Source of the DNA: Bacillota bacterium
GTDB taxonomy: Bacteria; Bacillota; Clostridia; Tissierellales; Peptoniphilaceae
Length of the DNA stretch: 64,000 nt
Assembly: GCA_023442775.1 (NCBI GenBank)
Contig: JAEZXH010000001.1
Span: 1-64,000 of the forward strand
Reading direction: 5' to 3'
Below are positions 16,761 to 26,117 of this stretch, one piece after another (position 1 is the first letter of the stretch; each line of letters starts with the position of its first letter). Under the pieces are notes generated by a model, which worked only from the letters and a program-made list of their open reading frames with translations, made no database searches and was not told the origin of the DNA. The position numbers and the translations under genes were made by a program.

Positions 16761-18516
16761 ATGCGGCGTCGTCGAACTGACTCATGTAGAGGTCGGCATA
16801 GAAGCCGCCGAGGGCGAGGAGTTCCTCGTGGGTGCCACTCTCCACCACGTCCCCATCCCTTAAGACGAGGATGGTGTCGGCGTTTTTGATGGTGGAGAGG
16901 CGGTGGGCGATGACGAAACTCGTCCGGCCCTGGGTCAGGCGATCCATGGCCTGTTGGACGAGAAGTTCCGTCCGGGTGTCCACGGAGGAGGTGGCTTCAT
17001 CGAGGATGAGAAGGGGAGCATCCTCCACCATGGCGCGGGCGATGGTGAAGAGCTGCTTTTGCCCTTGAGAGAGGGCCACGTCTTCGGTGAGGACCGTGTC
17101 ATAGCCCTCGGGAAGGGCGTCGATGAGTTCCGTAAGTCCCGTGGCCTCAGCGGCGCGGGCGAGGTCTTCGTCAATGACGCCCTGTTTGTTGTAGGCGAGG
17201 TTTTCTCGGACGGTTCCCTCAAACATCCAGGTATCCTGGAGGACCATGCCGAAGAGTTTTCGTACCTCGTCTCGTGGAATCGTAGCGATATCCACCCCGT
17301 CGATGGAAATTCGTCCCTTGTCCACGTCGTAGAACCGCATAAGGAGGTTTACCAAGGTGGATTTTCCCGCCCCCGTCGGACCGACGATGGCGACTTTTTC
17401 CCCGGGGGCCACGTGGCAGGAGAAGTCGTGGATGATAGGGTGGTTCTTCTCGTAGCCAAAGCCGACGTGGGAGAACTCCACTTCTCCGCGAATCTCGGGG
17501 AGATGTCCCGGCTTCTTCGACTCGTCTTCCATCTCCTCGGCGCGCAAGAACTCAAAGACCCGCTCCGAGGCGGCGGCCATGCGCTGGATGTTGTTCAGGC
17601 CCTGGGAGATGCTTTGAAGAGGTTGGGTGAAGAGGCGGATGTAGACCATGAAGGCGACGATGGTCCCGAAGGTGATGGAGCCGCGGTTGACGAGGAGGGC
17701 CCCGACGACGCAGACGAGGACGTAGGAGAAGTTCCCGATGAAAAACATGATGGGCATCATGGTCCCCGAGAGGAACTGACTCTTCCACGCCGACTGTTTC
17801 AAGGCGTCGTTCATCGTGGTGAAGGTCTCTTCCGAGAAGTCCTCGGCACCAAAGGCCTTTAACACCGTGTGTCCCGTGATGGATTCTTCCACGTGGCCAT
17901 TCAAGCGGCCGAGCTCCTCTTGCTGGCGACGGAAATAGGGCTGGGACTTCACCATGAGAAGGGCGACGCCGAAGAAGCCAAGAAGGGCGGTGATGATCCC
18001 CGTCATCGAGAGGATGAGGTTCGTCTTCATCATCATAATCGTCGCGCCGACGAGGGTGACGATGGCGGAGAGGAGACTCGCCAGGGACTGGTTCATGGTT
18101 TGGGCCACCGTGTCCACGTCGTTGGTGATGCGGCTCAAGCTGTCCCCGAGGCTTTGGGTGTCAAAGTAGGAGAGGGGCAGGCGGTCGATCTTTTCCGAGA
18201 GGTCCTTGCGCATGGCGTTGGAGACCTTCTGGGCGAGGGTGGCCATGATGAAGCCCTGGGCGTAGTTGAAGAGAAAACTCGAGACGTAGAAGAGGACGAG
18301 ACCGAGGGCAATGGACTTCACCTTCTCCATGTCGATGGAGCTTCTCATCCCGGCGGTGATGGTGTCGGTGAGATGACTTAACCGGTCGGGACCCATGAGG
18401 CTTGCGAGGGAGCCGAGAATCGAGAAGAGAAGGGCGAGGCCCAGGGCGACTTGGTACCGGCGCAGGTAGACCATGAGGTTTGCGAGGGCGGTTTTTATCG
18501 GAGATGGTTTACGCAT
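16759..18516 (-). CDS. ABC exporter half-transporter, catalytic-site subunit
   Basis: The 585-residue protein has six membrane helices (about 20-320) and one nucleotide-binding domain. Walker A is GPTGAGKST, the signature is LSQGQKQ, Walker B is LLILDEATSSVD with the catalytic glutamate, and the switch histidine is present (IAHRLST). It pairs with the upstream gene, whose own Walker B and switch residues are altered, so the two should form a heterodimeric drug/lipid exporter with unequal ATP sites. The ATG at 18516 has AGGAGG nine bases upstream and overlaps the partner's stop by 8 bp. A MarR regulator heads the operon. The substrate is unknown. Confidence 0.93.
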   Translation of the reverse strand: MRKPSPIKTALANLMVYLRRYQVALGLALLFSILGSLASLMGPDRLSHLTDTITAGMRSSIDMEKVKSIALGLVLFYVSSFLFNYAQGFIMATLAQKVSNAMRKDLSEKIDRLPLSYFDTQSLGDSLSRITNDVDTVAQTMNQSLASLLSAIVTLVGATIMMMKTNLILSMTGIITALLGFFGVALLMVKSQPYFRRQQEELGRLNGHVEESITGHTVLKAFGAEDFSEETFTTMNDALKQSAWKSQFLSGTMMPIMFFIGNFSYVLVCVVGALLVNRGSITFGTIVAFMVYIRLFTQPLQSISQGLNNIQRMAAASERVFEFLRAEEMEDESKKPGHLPEIRGEVEFSHVGFGYEKNHPIIHDFSCHVAPGEKVAIVGPTGAGKSTLVNLLMRFYDVDKGRISIDGVDIATIPRDEVRKLFGMVLQDTWMFEGTVRENLAYNKQGVIDEDLARAAEATGLTELIDALPEGYDTVLTEDVALSQGQKQLFTIARAMVEDAPLLILDEATSSVDTRTELLVQQAMDRLTQGRTSFVIAHRLSTIKNADTILVLRDGDVVESGTHEELLALGGFYADLYMSQFDDAA

Positions 18517-20254
18517 GGGCGAGTTCCTCCTTTGAGAGTTGGGACTGGGCAATCTCCTGATAGACGGGGCAGGAGGCGAGGAGCTCCTCGTGGCGTCCAC
18601 GGCCCACGATGCGCCCGTGTTCGAGGACGAGAATCTGGTCGGCGTGTTGAATTGTGGAAATCCGCTGGGCGACGATGATCTTCGTCACCTCCTCGAGGTT
18701 TTCCTCAAGGGCGTGGCGCAGGGCCTTATCCGTCTTGTAGTCCAGGGCGGAGAAGGAGTCGTCGAAGAGGAGAATCTCTGGATGCTTCCCAATAGCCCGG
18801 GCGATGGCGAGGCGTTGACGCTGTCCTCCCGAGACGTTGGTCCCCCCTTGGGCGATGGGAGCGTCGAGGCCGCCATCGAGATTCTTCACAAAATCTGCTT
18901 GGGCGATGGCGAGGGCCTTGTTCACCTCGTTCTCCGAGGCCTTCTTTCCATAGGCCACCGTGTCCTTCACCGTTCCCGAGAAGAGGAAGGCCTTTTGAGG
19001 CACGAAGCCCAACCGGGTGCGAAGGGCGTCGAGGGAGAAGTCCTTGAGATTGACCCCGTCGACGAGGATGCGCCCAGAGGTCACGTCGTAAAAGCGCATG
19101 AGAAGGTGCAGTAACGTGGACTTGCCACTTCCTGTGGCACCGATAATGGCGAGGGTCTCTCCCGGGTTCACCGTAAAGGAGATGTCCTCCACACTGGGGT
19201 GGCGAGCGTCGGGATAGGTGAAGCTCACGTTCTGGAACTCAATGCGCCCCTCTTCGGGCACGTCGGTGCCAAGGGCTCCATCGACGATGGAAATCTTCGT
19301 ATCCAAGACTTCGAGGATGCGCGCTGCGGCGACTTGGGCCCGGGGCAGGAGGATGAAGATTATGTTGAGGAGCATGAAGCTCATGATGACCTGCATGGCG
19401 TAACTCGAGAAGACCACCATGTCGGCGAAGATGCCAAGGCGCAGATCAATCGCCGCCGCGTCGATGAGTTGGGCACCGAGCCAGTAGACGGCGAGGGTGA
19501 GCATGGTGTTGATGAAGCCCATCCCCGGGAAGATGAGGGCCATCATCCGGTGGGCGGTGAGGTTGTTCTCGGTGAGGGCGTCGTTGGCCTCTTGGAATTT
19601 CTCCTGGTGAAGCTCCTGGGCCCCAAAGGCGCGGACGACGCGAATCCCCGAGAGTTCTTCCCGGGTGACCCGGTTCACGTCGTCGGTGAGGCTCTGAATC
19701 CGTCGAAAACGGGGAAGGGCGACGCTCATGATGACGGCGAGAAGGATGACGAGGACCCCCACCGCCGCACCGGTTGCCGCGGTCCACTGCCACTGCTTTC
19801 CGAAGATTTTTACCACTGCCCAGACCGCCATAAGGGGGGCGCGGAGAAACATCTGAAGCATCATCGCCACGAGGACCTGGACCTGGGTGATGTCGTTGGA
19901 GGAGCGGGTGATGAGGCTCGCCGCGGAGAAGCGGTGAATCTCCTCCATGGAAAACTCCAAGGTTTTTTCATAGAGGTTGCGGCGGATGCGGTGGGCGAGG
20001 CGGGCGGAGATTTGCGCCGCAATGAACCCCACCACCAGGGACACCACCATACTCGCCAAGGAGTAGCCGAGCATGGGGGAGCCGGCGCGGAGAATCTCGG
20101 AGACGGAACTGCCCGGAGTCTGGACGATGCGGGTCAGTTCGCTCATGGTGTCGGGAATCTTTAAGTCGAGCCACACCTGCGCCATGACGAGGATGACGCA
20201 GAGGCCGACGACAAGGCGTTCAGCCCCAGAGAGAAATCCAAAGAGTCGTCGCAT
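18509..20254 (-). CDS. ABC exporter half-transporter, degenerate-site subunit
   Basis: The 581-residue protein has the same exporter layout: six helices, then a nucleotide-binding domain with Walker A GATGSGKST and signature VSGGQRQR. The Walker B reads ILLFDDSFSALD, with aspartate where the catalytic glutamate belongs, and the switch region reads VAQRIST, with glutamine for histidine. This is the pattern of the non-hydrolysing site in heterodimeric exporters such as TM287/288 and BmrCD. It follows the MarR gene by 44 bp with AAGGAGGTCCT before ATG 20254 and overlaps its partner downstream. Confidence 0.93.
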   Translation of the reverse strand: MRRLFGFLSGAERLVVGLCVILVMAQVWLDLKIPDTMSELTRIVQTPGSSVSEILRAGSPMLGYSLASMVVSLVVGFIAAQISARLAHRIRRNLYEKTLEFSMEEIHRFSAASLITRSSNDITQVQVLVAMMLQMFLRAPLMAVWAVVKIFGKQWQWTAATGAAVGVLVILLAVIMSVALPRFRRIQSLTDDVNRVTREELSGIRVVRAFGAQELHQEKFQEANDALTENNLTAHRMMALIFPGMGFINTMLTLAVYWLGAQLIDAAAIDLRLGIFADMVVFSSYAMQVIMSFMLLNIIFILLPRAQVAAARILEVLDTKISIVDGALGTDVPEEGRIEFQNVSFTYPDARHPSVEDISFTVNPGETLAIIGATGSGKSTLLHLLMRFYDVTSGRILVDGVNLKDFSLDALRTRLGFVPQKAFLFSGTVKDTVAYGKKASENEVNKALAIAQADFVKNLDGGLDAPIAQGGTNVSGGQRQRLAIARAIGKHPEILLFDDSFSALDYKTDKALRHALEENLEEVTKIIVAQRISTIQHADQILVLEHGRIVGRGRHEELLASCPVYQEIAQSQLSKEELAHA

Positions 20255-20298
20255 AGGACCTCCTTCTATTCATCGCATACGATATATTCAGCCAAGGA

Positions 20299-20712
20299 TT
20301 AGCTGAGATTGTCCGCCATCTTCTGTAAGAGGGTGCGGAGGATCTCCATCTCCGTCTCCGAGAGGGAACTGAAGAGGCGATCTCCCGTCTCCTTCATCTG
20401 AATAGCGGCGCGCTCTGTAAGGGCACGGCCCTCGTCGGTGATGCGGACGCACTTCGCGCGACGATCCTTCGGGTCGGGGCAGAGGCTCACAAGACCCTTT
20501 TGCTCCATGCGAGAGACGATTCCCGTGGTGGTGGACTGGGCGACGTGAATCCTTTGTTCGACTTCTTTTAAGAGGAGCCCTTCCTCGGCGCGTTTTAGAA
20601 CGGAGAGGACTTCGAGTTGGGGCAGGGTGAGGCCCAATTCGTCGAGGGCGCGGTTGAATTCACTCTTTAAAGTGATGTGAATGTGGCGCAATAGGTTGAG
20701 ACATTCTTGCAT
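20299..20712 (-). CDS. MarR family transcriptional regulator
   Basis: The 137-residue protein is a winged-helix regulator of the MarR type. The recognition region is visible (KEVEQRIHVAQSTTTGIVSR) and the wing has the family signature DPKDRRAKCVRIT. It heads the ABC exporter operon and most likely represses it, releasing on binding a small molecule. ATG 20712 is preceded by AAGGAGGTC. The frame extends 13 codons further without a better ribosome site. AT-rich imperfect palindromes overlap its promoter, but I cannot define the operator with confidence. Confidence 0.9.
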   Translation of the reverse strand: MQECLNLLRHIHITLKSEFNRALDELGLTLPQLEVLSVLKRAEEGLLLKEVEQRIHVAQSTTTGIVSRMEQKGLVSLCPDPKDRRAKCVRITDEGRALTERAAIQMKETGDRLFSSLSETEMEILRTLLQKMADNLS

Positions 20713-20737
20713 GATGACCTCCTTACTCGTGAGAAAA

Positions 20738-20767
20738 AGCATAGCACACAATATATTTTTCTGTCAA
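20738..20767 (-). promoter_or_regulatory. Promoter of the MarR-ABC exporter operon
   Basis: On the minus strand, TTGACA (20762-20767), 18 bases, then TATGCT (20738-20743). The A/T-rich spacer with ATATATT is a likely place for MarR binding. Confidence 0.7.
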
Positions 20768-20816
20768 GAATGTTTTGCCCCCTCTTGGGGTAGAAGAAGA
20801 GAGAAGGGAGGTGCCT

Positions 20817-21773
20817 ATGGATTATTTTGCACCAACAACACTGGCGGGCCTCGAGGTGAAGAACCACTTTCTCCGCGCCGCCACCGCCGAGGCGAAGGCC
20901 ACGGAAGAGGGCTATCCCACCGACGCTGTGGGGAGGATGTACGAAGCCCTCGCCCCTCAAGTGGGCCTCATCATCAGCTCCTACACCACCGTCTCCACCG
21001 ATGACCATCCGGCGAAGAGTCAACTCTGTCTCGCCACCGACGCGGCCATCCCCCACTTCCAAAGAATCGTAGAAAGGACCCACGACGCCGGGGGAAAACT
21101 CGTCCTCCAACTGGTTCAGGGCTCCTCGATTTCCCAAGTGGATCGAGCTCACGTCCCCATGAGCCCCTCGGGGGTGACGGACCTCTACTCCGGCCGCCCC
21201 TCGAAGGAGATGAGCCTCGAGGACATCGCCACCATCAAGAAGCGGTTCGTCGCCGCGGCAAAGCGCGCCGAAGCTGCGGGAGCCGATGGGGTGGAGCTTC
21301 ATGCCGCCCACGGTTATCTCTTGAGCCAATTTCTCTCCATCCTCTACAACAAGCGCACCGATGCCTATGGGGGAGCTGCCGAGAATCGGGCCCGCATCAT
21401 CGTGGAAATCTTGGAAGAGATGCGACGAGAATGCCCAAAGCTTGCCCTCCTCGTGAAGATGAACGCCACCGAGGGGATTCCCGGGGGCTATGACCTCGAG
21501 GAGTTCGTCGCCATGGCGAAGGCCATCGCCCCACACGCCGATGCCATTGAAGTCAGCGGCGGGGACTGGGCCCTTTTCGACGAGGAGGGCGGCCCCTTCT
21601 ATCTGAAGGAGGCGAAGGCTCTCGTCGAGGCGGTGTCCTGTGACGTCATCTTGACGGGAGGTATCCGCAAGAAAAAGGATCTCACCGCCGCAGAGGCCGC
21701 AGGAATTTCCTTCTTAGGCCTCTCCCGCCCCCTCCTGAAAAATCCCGCATATCTCGAGACTCTTCGCCACTAA
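20817..21773 (+). CDS. NADH:flavin oxidoreductase, Old Yellow Enzyme family
   Basis: The 318-residue protein is an FMN-dependent TIM-barrel reductase. Family signatures in order are an N-terminal LRAATAEAKATEEG, the substrate/FMN segment GVELHAAHGYLLSQFLS (His pair near 160) and the phosphate-binding end LTGGIRKKKDL with GISFLGLSRPLLKNP. It is shorter than typical members (340-370) and has no iron-sulfur/NAD extension, so it is of the single-domain type. The ATG at 20817 follows GGGAGGTG. It is divergent from the MarR operon. Its physiological substrate (an enone or similar electrophile) is unknown; proximity to MarR hints at a stress role. Confidence 0.88.
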   Translation: MDYFAPTTLAGLEVKNHFLRAATAEAKATEEGYPTDAVGRMYEALAPQVGLIISSYTTVSTDDHPAKSQLCLATDAAIPHFQRIVERTHDAGGKLVLQLVQGSSISQVDRAHVPMSPSGVTDLYSGRPSKEMSLEDIATIKKRFVAAAKRAEAAGADGVELHAAHGYLLSQFLSILYNKRTDAYGGAAENRARIIVEILEEMRRECPKLALLVKMNATEGIPGGYDLEEFVAMAKAIAPHADAIEVSGGDWALFDEEGGPFYLKEAKALVEAVSCDVILTGGIRKKKDLTAAEAAGISFLGLSRPLLKNPAYLETLRH

Positions 21774-21776
21774 AAA

Positions 21777-21798
21777 AGCCCCGCCATGGGGCTCTTTT
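21777..21798. terminator. Bidirectional terminator
   Basis: AGCCCC (21777-21782) pairs with GGGGCT (21788-21793), flanked by A and T runs. It ends both the oxidoreductase gene and the convergent acetyltransferase gene. Confidence 0.8.
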
Positions 21799-23051
21799 TA
21801 ATAGTCCGTATTCGTCCAGGGCCTTGTGGGCACGTGGAAGAGGCTGTCTAAGAGGCGGGTCTTCGACGGATCCGAGAGGTGGCCGAGTTCGAGGTGCATC
21901 AGGGCCTCGAAGGAGAGGCTCCCGAGGAAGAGGCTCCCCAAGGTCCCCGCGTCGGTGGTGAGGCGAAGGTCTGCCTCCTCGTCGACGGCGCGCCAGCGAC
22001 CCACCCCTTCCTCTTCGTAGAAGGCGAGGGTAAAGGGGGAAAACTCCCCGTGAATGTCCTCGATGCGAAGTGTGAGGGACAGGGGCAAGAATTCCCGGTG
22101 CCCCGTCCCTTCCACAAAGGCCCGAGGATTGGGGAGCTTCACCATGGTTCCCAGGGAGCGAAGGTGGCTCTCGAGATACCCATAGTCCACATAGCCGCGG
22201 CGCACGTCGGCGGGGTTCTCCATGACGTCGCAGAGGTAGGGGTCCCCGGTGGAGAGAATGGTCTCCGGGGCTTGGTCCTCTTGGCGGCGCAGGAAGGAGA
22301 GGAGGAGGCGAAGACTCGGCGTGTCCTCGTAGATGAGGTGGTCCACCACGAGGCGGTTCACCATGTAGTTCGTGTCGTTGTAGGGGGCGAAGTGGTACTT
22401 CATCCCGCCGCGCAAGATGTCGTGGCGGTCCCGGACTCCGACGTAGAAGGAGAGGCCGTCTTTCGCCCCACGAATCTCCTCTCCCATGATGGAGAGCATG
22501 CCGTGGGTCTTCTCCATCATCCGCCACTGACAGGCGAGAAACTCCCCGAGGTCCTCCTCGCTAAGACCCACGAGGCGATGAGTCGAGGACCAGTAGTGGG
22601 GAAGGCCCCGGGTCTCGATCCGGTAGGTGTCGAGGCGATAGGAAATGGCGTAGCCTAGACGTTTGTAAAACCCAATGTCAAAGGGCAAGAGCAAGGTGAT
22701 GAGGTCGCCTCTCGTCTTCGCCATCTCCTCGAAATAGGCCACCATCTTCCGGGCAATCCCCCGGCGCTTTGCCAGGGGATGGACCCCGAGGGCCATGAGG
22801 CCGAGAGCCGGGGAGGCCTTCCCAAAGAGATTCATCGTAAAGGGGACGAGTTTCATGGTCCCTAAGAGGCGCTCCTTCTCGTCAAAGGCGCCAATCATCG
22901 TGACCTCCCGGTCCTCGGAGAAATCCCGCAAGATCTTTTCCCGGCGTCTGTGAAGGCCCACGTCCCCCTCCACGTTGGCGGGATAGGCGTTGGCGTAAAT
23001 CATGAGGACGTCCTCAATGTCCTCGGGGCCGAGGGGACGAAGAATGAGCAT
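21798..23051 (-). CDS. Eis-like GNAT family N-acetyltransferase
   Basis: The 417-residue protein has the Eis layout: an N-terminal GNAT domain with the acetyl-CoA loop GVHPLAKRRGIARKM (near residue 90), a second GNAT-like domain, and an SCP2-like C-terminal domain. Eis proteins acetylate amines, including aminoglycosides and polyamines; here the substrate is not known. A C-terminal tyrosine ends the protein (TNTDY), resembling the free C-terminal carboxylate catalytic arrangement of Eis. ATG 23051 follows AGGAGGTGCCT; a GTG two codons earlier is less likely. The carrier gene upstream lies 58 bp away on the same strand, so they may be cotranscribed. Confidence 0.83.
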   Translation of the reverse strand: MLILRPLGPEDIEDVLMIYANAYPANVEGDVGLHRRREKILRDFSEDREVTMIGAFDEKERLLGTMKLVPFTMNLFGKASPALGLMALGVHPLAKRRGIARKMVAYFEEMAKTRGDLITLLLPFDIGFYKRLGYAISYRLDTYRIETRGLPHYWSSTHRLVGLSEEDLGEFLACQWRMMEKTHGMLSIMGEEIRGAKDGLSFYVGVRDRHDILRGGMKYHFAPYNDTNYMVNRLVVDHLIYEDTPSLRLLLSFLRRQEDQAPETILSTGDPYLCDVMENPADVRRGYVDYGYLESHLRSLGTMVKLPNPRAFVEGTGHREFLPLSLTLRIEDIHGEFSPFTLAFYEEEGVGRWRAVDEEADLRLTTDAGTLGSLFLGSLSFEALMHLELGHLSDPSKTRLLDSLFHVPTRPWTNTDY

Positions 23052-23109
23052 AGGCACCTCCTAGGGCTTTTTCTTCATTGTCCCAAAAAGACCTCCCATT
23101 GGCAAGGGA

Positions 23110-24348
23110 TTAGTGGAAGAGGGTGTAGAACCCGAGATAGGCAAAAACAGCGGAGAGGAGCACCGCCGCGATGGCGATGAGAAGGAGTTGGAGGAAGAAA
23201 CGGTTCTTGTCCGTGTAGGAGTTCGCCGAGCCCAGGGTCATGGCCCCAAGGGTGGAGAGAGGGCTGGCGGTCACTGTGTGGCTTCCCACGACGATTCCCG
23301 TGAGGAGAAGAATCGGGTCCACGGTGCCACCCATGGAGGAGACGATGCCGGGAATCGTCGGGATGAGGGTGGGCATCACCACTCCCGAGGCACTGGAGAC
23401 GCCACTCATGAGCCCAGAGACCACAATCATGAAACTCGTCGCCGTCCGCGGGGTCATGATGCGGGAGAGGGTCTCCGAGAGCATGGCGATGCCCCCGGCT
23501 TCATCGATGACGTGGACGAGAAGTCCCATGCCGCAGACGAGAAGAAGAGTGGACCAGCCGACGCCGGAGATTGCGGCTTTTTCTTCGGCGAGGCCCAAGA
23601 CGAGGAGAAGTCCCGCCGCGGCGTAGGCAGTGAGGGCGATGTCCGTTTTGAAGACCATGATGGAAAGAACCGTGACGAGGAGGATGAGAAGGGTCAGGCC
23701 TTGGGTCCTCCCCACGGGGGGCAGGGCCTCTCTCTCATTCGAGGTCTTCTTGAGGCGATAGCCCCCGAGGAGGATGTAGGCGGCGAGAAATTCTAGGAGT
23801 CCCGTCGCCGCCATCCCAAGAAACACCGGGGTATAGTTCGAGATTCCCACCTCTTGGCCCAGAGAATAGGCGATGTAGCCCGAGGCGGTGATGCGATAGA
23901 GGCCCCCGGCGAGGCAACCGCTGATGACCGAAAGGCCCATGAGGAGGTCGCTGATGCGCTCCTTCCCGCCGACGGAGAGGGCGAGGGGTGCCATAATCGC
24001 CACCATGACCACGGGCCCCGGCCCTACAAAGGAGAGAATCCCAGAGAGGAGAAAGAACACCACGGGAAGGAGATAGAGACGCGTTCCTACAAGGGCGAGG
24101 ACCCGACTCGTCAACACGTCGAGGCTTCCATTTTGTCGCGCGATGGAGAAGAGGAGCATCATCCCCGAGAGGGTGAGAAAAATCGACACGGGAAAGCCCT
24201 TTAAGACCTCTTTTCCCGAGAGGCCGAGGACAAAGACCCCGATGAGGAAGGCGAACCCAATCCCGAGAATCCCCGTGTTGACCTTTCGCACATAGGCGAT
24301 GGCAATGGTGAGAAGAAGGGCGAGAAGGGCGAGGATGGCGGGACTCAT
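23110..24348 (-). CDS. MatC-like dicarboxylate/anion transporter
   Basis: The 412-residue membrane protein begins with a MatC_N-like region (VRKVNTGILGIGFAFLIGVF) and has about eleven hydrophobic segments. A FVGPGPVVMVAIMAPLALSV stretch and a later SGLMSGVSSASGVVMPTLIP stretch look like the two re-entrant substrate loops of the superfamily. MatC relatives carry malonate or other dicarboxylates. It overlaps the CoA-transferase start-side neighbour by 4 bp (ATGA), so both proteins are made together. That pairing suggests uptake of a carboxylic acid followed by its activation to a CoA thioester. Confidence 0.8.
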   Translation of the reverse strand: MSPAILALLALLLTIAIAYVRKVNTGILGIGFAFLIGVFVLGLSGKEVLKGFPVSIFLTLSGMMLLFSIARQNGSLDVLTSRVLALVGTRLYLLPVVFFLLSGILSFVGPGPVVMVAIMAPLALSVGGKERISDLLMGLSVISGCLAGGLYRITASGYIAYSLGQEVGISNYTPVFLGMAATGLLEFLAAYILLGGYRLKKTSNEREALPPVGRTQGLTLLILLVTVLSIMVFKTDIALTAYAAAGLLLVLGLAEEKAAISGVGWSTLLLVCGMGLLVHVIDEAGGIAMLSETLSRIMTPRTATSFMIVVSGLMSGVSSASGVVMPTLIPTIPGIVSSMGGTVDPILLLTGIVVGSHTVTASPLSTLGAMTLGSANSYTDKNRFFLQLLLIAIAAVLLSAVFAYLGFYTLFH

Positions 24349-25547
24349 GCCTTCACCTCCCCGAGGGCCCCAGAGCGGCGAAGAGCGTCGAGGTCCTCAT
24401 CGGTCTTTCCGAGGACGGAGCGCAAAATCTCCTCGGTGTCCTCACCTAAGAAGGGGGCCGGGGTGCGGGTTCCGCCCTTCCCCTCGGTGAGTTTGATGGG
24501 AGTATCCGCCATGGAGAAGGGACCCACCCCTTCCTTGTCCACGGTGACAATCATCTCCCGTGCCTTCACCTGTTCGTTCTCCACCAAGGACTTCACATTG
24601 TTCACCAAGGTCACCGGGACGTTGGCGGCGACGAGGTCCTCCACCCACTGGGAGGCGGGACGGCTCTTCATGATGTCGTCCATGATGGGTTTGAGCTCCT
24701 CGTAGTGTTCCGTGCGAGCGTCGTTGGTGGCAAAACGGGGGTCGTCGTAGAGATCCATCCTCTCAGCGACGGTGAGGAACTTCTTCCACAATCCGTTGTT
24801 TCCAATGGCGATCATCACCTTCGTGTCGTCGGCGCAGAGGAAGTCCTCGAAGGGGGTGATGGAGCTGTGGCGATTGCCCTTCGGCGTGGGCACCTCTCCC
24901 TTGACGAAGTAGCGGGCGATGGCGTTTTCCAAGATGGCCACCTGGGAGTCGAGCATGGAGACGTCCACCGTGTCCCCCTTTCCCGTCTTCTCCCGGCCAA
25001 AGAGGGCAAGGAGAGTCCCAATGGCGCCGAAGAGTCCCGCGGTGATGTCCCCGATGGAGGCACCGACCCGGACGAAGTCCCCGGGGCCGTGGCCCGTAAT
25101 GCTCATGAGTCCCCCTGCCGCCTGGACGATGGCGTCATAGGCGGGGCGGCTCGACCATGGGCCCGTGTGGCCATAGCCGGAGATCGCCGTGTAGACGAGG
25201 CGAGGGTTGAGTTCCTTTAACACCTCCTCCCCGAGGCCAATCTTCTCCATGGTCCCCGGCTTAAAGTTTTCCACCACCACGTCCACGTGGGGAATCAGCT
25301 CCTTCACAAGGGCCACTCCCTCCTTCGTTCTCGTGTCGATGGCGAGGGATTTCTTGTTTCGATTGATACTCATGAAATAGGCACTGTGTCCCTCTTGGAA
25401 GGGACCAAAGGCACGGGAGTCATCGCCTCCCTTCGGCGCTTCCACCTTCCAGACCTCCGCCCCAAAGTCGGCGAGGATCATGGTGCAATAGGGCCCGGAG
25501 AGGACCCGAGTCAAATCGAGGACGCGAATACCTTCCAACGGTTTCAT
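24345..25547 (-). CDS. Class III CoA-transferase (CaiB/Frc family)
   Basis: The 400-residue protein moves CoA between carboxylic acids. It has the family opening GIRVLDLTRVLSGPYCTMIL, the CoA-binding region NFKPGTMEKIGL, and the catalytic aspartate in VSMLDSQVA near residue 170. The full length matches the family. ATG 25547 has AAAGGAG eight bases upstream. It is the first gene of a pair with the MatC-like carrier. Specificity (oxalate, carnitine, succinate/other) cannot be read; no acyl-CoA dehydrogenase or decarboxylase lies next to it. Confidence 0.9.
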   Translation of the reverse strand: MKPLEGIRVLDLTRVLSGPYCTMILADFGAEVWKVEAPKGGDDSRAFGPFQEGHSAYFMSINRNKKSLAIDTRTKEGVALVKELIPHVDVVVENFKPGTMEKIGLGEEVLKELNPRLVYTAISGYGHTGPWSSRPAYDAIVQAAGGLMSITGHGPGDFVRVGASIGDITAGLFGAIGTLLALFGREKTGKGDTVDVSMLDSQVAILENAIARYFVKGEVPTPKGNRHSSITPFEDFLCADDTKVMIAIGNNGLWKKFLTVAERMDLYDDPRFATNDARTEHYEELKPIMDDIMKSRPASQWVEDLVAANVPVTLVNNVKSLVENEQVKAREMIVTVDKEGVGPFSMADTPIKLTEGKGGTRTPAPFLGEDTEEILRSVLGKTDEDLDALRRSGALGEVKA

Positions 25548-25665
25548 AGAAAACTCCTTTCTTCGAAGAGATTGAACTAGACTTAAAATATCAAATCGGG
25601 GGGGGATGTCCAGTTCTGAAAGAAATTTTCTTAAGGAAAGAGAAGAGAGACCTTTTCGCCCTTTC

Positions 25666-25694
25666 TTGACCCTCCTTTCCTCGAGACGTAGAAT
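25666..25694 (+). promoter_or_regulatory. Promoter of the small membrane protein genes
   Basis: TTGACC (25666-25671), 17 bases, TAGAAT (25689-25694). The predicted start near 25701 leaves a short leader before ATG 25714, which argues against starts further upstream. Confidence 0.7.
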
Positions 25695-25713
25695 GAAAGA
25701 AGAAAGAGGTGAG

Positions 25714-26109
25714 ATGTTGAAAGAGCGAAAAATTCTGGCGTTGGCCTCGGAGGTCTTGTGTCTTGGCCTTGCCCTCTATGGCGTGGTGACGAGACTCCTC
25801 CTAAAAAAAGGGAGAAGCATCGGGGAAGATGTCCTCGCGGTCGTCCTTCTCGTGGTGATCCTCTGGGGAATTGTGAGTCTGCGGGCGAGGTGGCGTTGGA
25901 AGGTCGACAGCGACATGATTCGCCCTCTCGGCAAGGTGTTGAAAGGGGTCATCCTTCTCGTCAACCTTTTGCCCATTGTCGTTGGAACGATTGTCTTCGC
26001 TCGAGGAGGCGTCTTCGACCTCTACACCTTGCCCCACATTCTCCTCTGGCTCTTCGCCTATGGACTCATCATTCCTGGAGTGCTCTACAAGAGCCTCGGC
26101 ATCTTTTAG
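25714..26109 (+). CDS. Unknown small four-helix membrane protein (copy 1 of 3)
   Basis: I do not recognise a family name. The 131-residue protein has four hydrophobic segments (near 8-25, 36-55, 73-92 and 103-125), a short basic loop RARWRWK, and the ending YGLIIPGVLYKSLGIF. That ending, G-x-hydrophobic-P-x3-Y-x3-G, recurs in the next two genes. ATG 25714 follows AGAGGTGAG. The frame is open to 25606 but the promoter lies inside that extension. It is 8 bp before copy 2, so they form an operon. Confidence 0.7.
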   Translation: MLKERKILALASEVLCLGLALYGVVTRLLLKKGRSIGEDVLAVVLLVVILWGIVSLRARWRWKVDSDMIRPLGKVLKGVILLVNLLPIVVGTIVFARGGVFDLYTLPHILLWLFAYGLIIPGVLYKSLGIF

Positions 26110-26117
26110 GAGGAAGT

